Below are positions 5,311 through 7,839 of a stretch of DNA of 7,839 nt, one piece after another. Below the pieces are notes generated by a model that saw nothing but the letters and a program-made list of their open reading frames with translations, did no database searches and was not told the DNA's origin. Source of the stretch: Xanthomonas translucens pv. translucens DSM 18974 (lineage in GTDB: Bacteria > Pseudomonadota > Gammaproteobacteria > Xanthomonadales > Xanthomonadaceae); NCBI RefSeq assembly GCF_000331775.1, contig NZ_CAPJ01000376.1, forward strand, positions 1 through 7,839, given 5' to 3'. Each line of letters opens with the position of its first letter. Positions within the stretch are counted from its first letter, which is position 1. The translations under genes and the position numbers were made by a program.

Positions 5311-7452
5311 GTGCCTAAAGTCAGAACGACCAATCAGACCCCACTGGATCCCTCGCAATCCACGCAACCTGCACCGACGCGCCCGGATCCGGGGGTAACG
5401 GCAAGTGCGTCTGCCGACGTTGTGGCGACCTCCGCGCAACTCAGCGGGCTTGCCATCAGGCCGCGGAGGCCGATCAGAGCGTCCAGAGCCAATGCCCAAG
5501 CGGCATCGTCCGCCAACGTCAGGGACGTCAGTGCGGCGCTCTTTGCCCCGACGCCTGCCTCGCAAGGATCAGATCCTTGCGTCGTATTGAACAATGCCTT
5601 GTCCAGGCTACAACAGTTCAACCGCTTGGCAAACATAGCGCCGGCGGATCCGGGGAACATAAAGGGCCTTGAAGCAAGACTCAGGTCCGGCGCGTTAGCC
5701 ATCGAATCCGCTCGACAAGGGTTGCAGGCGCTGGCCGAGCTGAAGATGCGACAACAGTTGCCGCTCGACCAAGTCGAATGCCACGAGAGTAAGTTGCTTT
5801 CGCATCTCGCACAAGCCGCAGCGCTGAACTATAATTCGTGCCAAAATATAATCTGTGAAAAGATGGCCAAGGAATTGGGCTATGTGCAAACGGAAGGGGT
5901 CGCTATGGTGGCGTTGCCCATCGAAGCCATGCTTCTGCAACAGCCGGAATCATGGCTTGCGTTACGCACTCATCTTCTTGATGCCATTGCAGCGTTGGAG
6001 GAAGTTTGCCGACGCATCAAGTCGCCGATGACAGATAAAGCGCCGCCCGACTGGCTCAAGGACCAACTGCAGCTCTTCAGGGCGATTATAGGAGGTTGCC
6101 ACACTCTGATGCAGACCGTCCGCGGAGTGATCTTCGACATACATGCAAAGAAACTCTACGTTCAGGCCAGCGATTGCGGCCTACCACAGGTGCTGGACCG
6201 ACTGAGTGAGCTCGTAGAAGTCGGCAACTATATGGACGCCGATTTGAGTGTAGCGCTCGTAAAACTGATGAATTTCCATGTCGAACGCCTGTCCTCAGCC
6301 GAGTGTTCGCTTACACCGGAGGAGCTGGCCATGTACAAAGGCGTCGTTATCGAATACGCCGAGATTCGTGGCCGAGTGGGGATGAAGCTGTGTCTAGATG
6401 CTGCCGCTCTCATTCAGGAAGGGGATCATTCCAGAGATCATCTATGGCCGACCATGCTCGAAATCGCAACGGCGCTCACCGATCAACGCCAGGCGTTTCT
6501 TGATATGTGCCAGTCCGCTGTCCATGACAGGCGGTTGATTGGCGCAGCGAAGGCCCCGACCGAAAAAACATCCGCATCAGTGACGCCACGATTAGCGATA
6601 ACGACATCAGGCGAATCGGCCAAGTCACGCAAGGTCCGCAAGGAGACGCCCGCTGCCTCCAGCTCGACGGCAGTGCCCGCACGGCTGGCAAACGATGATC
6701 GCAGCGCAGCGCAGAAACAGGCCGACGAGGTGCTGAGGGGCACCCCCTTGGAGCCGTCACTTGTGGCCGAACTCGGGGGAGATTTCATCAAGATCGCCAA
6801 ACGCCTTGGCAAGGACACCACAAACGTAGAGCGACTGATCGGCGATTCCAGGCATGACGCTGCGACGGCCTTCGATTTTGCCAGGACCTCCATGCAGGGC
6901 TGGTTCGGATCGAGAGAGCGTCTGCTGCAACTCAAAAGCAAGCTTCCCAGGCAAGACCAACGCCTCGCGCAACTCGACACGCGGTTGCATCTTCTCCAGA
7001 TGATCGAGCACGATTTCGATCGGCGCGAAGCCGATGCGCTCAAGACCGATCCGCAGCCGCGCGCGCCGCATTTGCAGCGCTTGTTGGCAATGAAGGGACT
7101 GGCACGCGTCGCGACTACGAACCGCCTTCCCTCGGAGGGCGACCGCGGCAACCGTGGCAGGCTGTTCGAAGTGCGTATCGACCACATGCCGCAGTCGAAT
7201 GGCAACCTCCCTGCGCCCTGGTTCGTACACCTGCATACCGAAAACCTGGTAACCCCCACTGCGCTGCGCTCGCTTCCCTATAAAGATTTTACAGCTGTCC
7301 ACCTCAAGACGGCGAGTGAGGTGAACTTGGGCTCACGTTGGGAAGAAGTGATGCGCGCACTCGGGCACACCGATGCCAAGGTGCACCGGGCAACGATTGG
7401 CTCGAAGCTGCTCGGCCAGCTTTGGGCGGCTGGCTCTGATGGACATAGGTAA
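5311..7452 (+). CDS. xopP: Type III secreted effector, XopP family
   Basis: A 713-residue protein with no signal peptide and no membrane segment. Residues 1 to about 87 are rich in Ser, Pro, Thr and Ala, as in type III secretion signals, with an Arg-rich patch at 50-59. Residues 88 to about 405 look almost fully helical. Residues about 411-470 form a Ser/Thr/Ala/Lys linker with a basic cluster KSRKVRK (438-444). A C-terminal module follows, ending in WFVHLHTE (637-644) and VHLKTASEVNLGSRWEE (from 663). I recognise the whole as XopP-like, related to the Ralstonia HLK/RipH effectors; this is from memory. XopP proteins are reported to suppress plant immunity by acting on the E3 ligase OsPUB44 and on the exocyst subunit Exo70B1, the latter with a reported kinase activity. 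I see no canonical kinase motifs here. A PIP box lies upstream. Base composition is clearly lower in GC than ileS-ispH, and transposon remains flank the gene, which fits horizontal acquisition. The frame is uninterrupted. Confidence 0.75.
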   Translation: MPKVRTTNQTPLDPSQSTQPAPTRPDPGVTASASADVVATSAQLSGLAIRPRRPIRASRANAQAASSANVRDVSAALFAPTPASQGSDPCVVLNNALSRLQQFNRLANIAPADPGNIKGLEARLRSGALAIESARQGLQALAELKMRQQLPLDQVECHESKLLSHLAQAAALNYNSCQNIICEKMAKELGYVQTEGVAMVALPIEAMLLQQPESWLALRTHLLDAIAALEEVCRRIKSPMTDKAPPDWLKDQLQLFRAIIGGCHTLMQTVRGVIFDIHAKKLYVQASDCGLPQVLDRLSELVEVGNYMDADLSVALVKLMNFHVERLSSAECSLTPEELAMYKGVVIEYAEIRGRVGMKLCLDAAALIQEGDHSRDHLWPTMLEIATALTDQRQAFLDMCQSAVHDRRLIGAAKAPTEKTSASVTPRLAITTSGESAKSRKVRKETPAASSSTAVPARLANDDRSAAQKQADEVLRGTPLEPSLVAELGGDFIKIAKRLGKDTTNVERLIGDSRHDAATAFDFARTSMQGWFGSRERLLQLKSKLPRQDQRLAQLDTRLHLLQMIEHDFDRREADALKTDPQPRAPHLQRLLAMKGLARVATTNRLPSEGDRGNRGRLFEVRIDHMPQSNGNLPAPWFVHLHTENLVTPTALRSLPYKDFTAVHLKTASEVNLGSRWEEVMRALGHTDAKVHRATIGSKLLGQLWAAGSDGHR

Positions 7453-7586
7453 CTGGCTTGACCAACTCTATTGCCCTCCGGGGCACCCGCGACGTCACCA
7501 GACTCATTCGTTAAGTGCGATGCAGTCACAGTCCCGGCTCCTAAACCAATAGCAATAAGAAGTAGAGATGCCGCTCGTGGTTTCAT
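7453..7586 (-). pseudogene. Possible 5' remnant of a gene for an exported protein
   Basis: On the minus strand an ATG at 7586, six bases after a weak GGA site, opens a frame beginning MKPRAASLLLIAIGLGAGTV and continuing TASHLTNESGDVAG. This has the n-region, hydrophobic core and TVTA|S-type cleavage site of a Sec signal peptide. The frame stays open to 7278, but from residue 45 on it runs antisense through the end of xopP, where its sequence looks like a shadow. I therefore read it as the first ~44 codons of a secreted-protein gene cut off where the effector segment was joined. It could also be a chance frame. I do not recognise the family. The rest of the gap (7587-7758) holds no other gene that I can support. 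Confidence 0.35.
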
Positions 7587-7758
7587 GAGTGTTCCACCCA
7601 CTGATCATTTCGTTGCCTAGCCGAGAACTTTGCTCCGAGCCTGAGGTATCCCCGCGTTTTCCCGAGTGAGATCAACAGGTTAACGGCGACCTGACTGGAA
7701 ACAAGTGCGCGCATGGCGCAGTCTTCCAGGTGACGAAACCGATAGAGGACTGACGACC

Positions 7759-7839
7759 ATGCGCGCCAGCCAAGTATTGCAGAAGTGCCTGTGTGATTCA
7801 TTGGAGGCGATGCACGCGCTGCGTGAAGCGGTGCTGTTG
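7759..7839 (+). CDS. IS4-type transposase, N-terminal 27 codons (runs off the right edge)
   Basis: The ATG at 7759 is preceded by AGAGGA (7744-7749), nine bases upstream, and the frame stays open to the last base of the window. The start MRASQVLQKCLCDSLEAMHA followed by LREAVLL resembles the N-terminus of IS4-family (DDE) transposases found in Xanthomonadaceae, which begin with a similar short helix and an MHA-R motif. The catalytic residues would lie outside the window. The left end of the element should fall somewhere in 7600-7740, but I cannot place the terminal inverted repeat without the right end. Family assignment is from memory of similar proteins. The start codon is well supported. 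Confidence 0.6.
   Translation, partial: MRASQVLQKCLCDSLEAMHALREAVLL

Noticed and set aside
7472..7485. TGCCC-TCCG-GGGCA hairpin after the effector as a terminator
   Set aside because: The stem is only five pairs and no T run follows, so it is not convincing.
1..7839. CRISPR array or tandem-repeat array
   Set aside because: I saw no regularly spaced direct repeats on either strand.

Overview
The window looks like a chromosomal segment of a plant-pathogenic Xanthomonas, or a close relative in the Xanthomonadaceae. The left part (1 to about 4420) is GC-rich housekeeping DNA with the gene order ileS-lspA-ispH. The right part (about 4570 to the end) is visibly more AT-rich and patchy. It carries a gene that I read as the type III effector xopP, set among transposon remains. 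One exact plant-inducible-promoter (PIP) motif lies upstream of that gene. The genus call rests on the gene order, the XopP-like protein, the PIP motif and the style of the transposases. I ran no database search.

Layout: ileS (isoleucyl-tRNA synthetase) fills 1-2848 and lacks only the first two bases of its start codon. lspA (lipoprotein signal peptidase II) is at 2958-3461, and ispH (the last enzyme of the MEP isoprenoid pathway) at 3469-4419, 7 bp after lspA. A sigma-70-type promoter overlaps the ispH stop codon and drives a tRNA-Thr(CGU) gene at 4455-4530, which is followed by an intrinsic terminator. Beyond it lie a decayed IS1595-family transposase fragment (minus strand, about 4590-4708), roughly 600 bp without a credible gene but with the PIP box (4883-4907), and the xopP-like gene (5311-7452, GTG start with a clear ribosome binding site). 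Next comes a possible truncated exported-protein gene on the minus strand (7453-7586). The first 27 codons of an IS4-type transposase run off the right edge (7759-7839).

The three left genes are essential functions that are commonly co-transcribed in Gammaproteobacteria: translation, lipoprotein maturation and isoprenoid synthesis. The effector is independent of them. It is probably switched on by HrpX in the plant and secreted by the type III system into the host cell. The tRNA gene and its terminator mark the border between core and accessory DNA.

The points most worth a second look are: an inverted-repeat insertion of about 18 bp, in frame, in the editing domain of ileS; the PIP box lying about 400 bp upstream of the effector start; the two-module build of the effector with a His/Lys-rich C-terminal module; and the relics on both sides of the effector.
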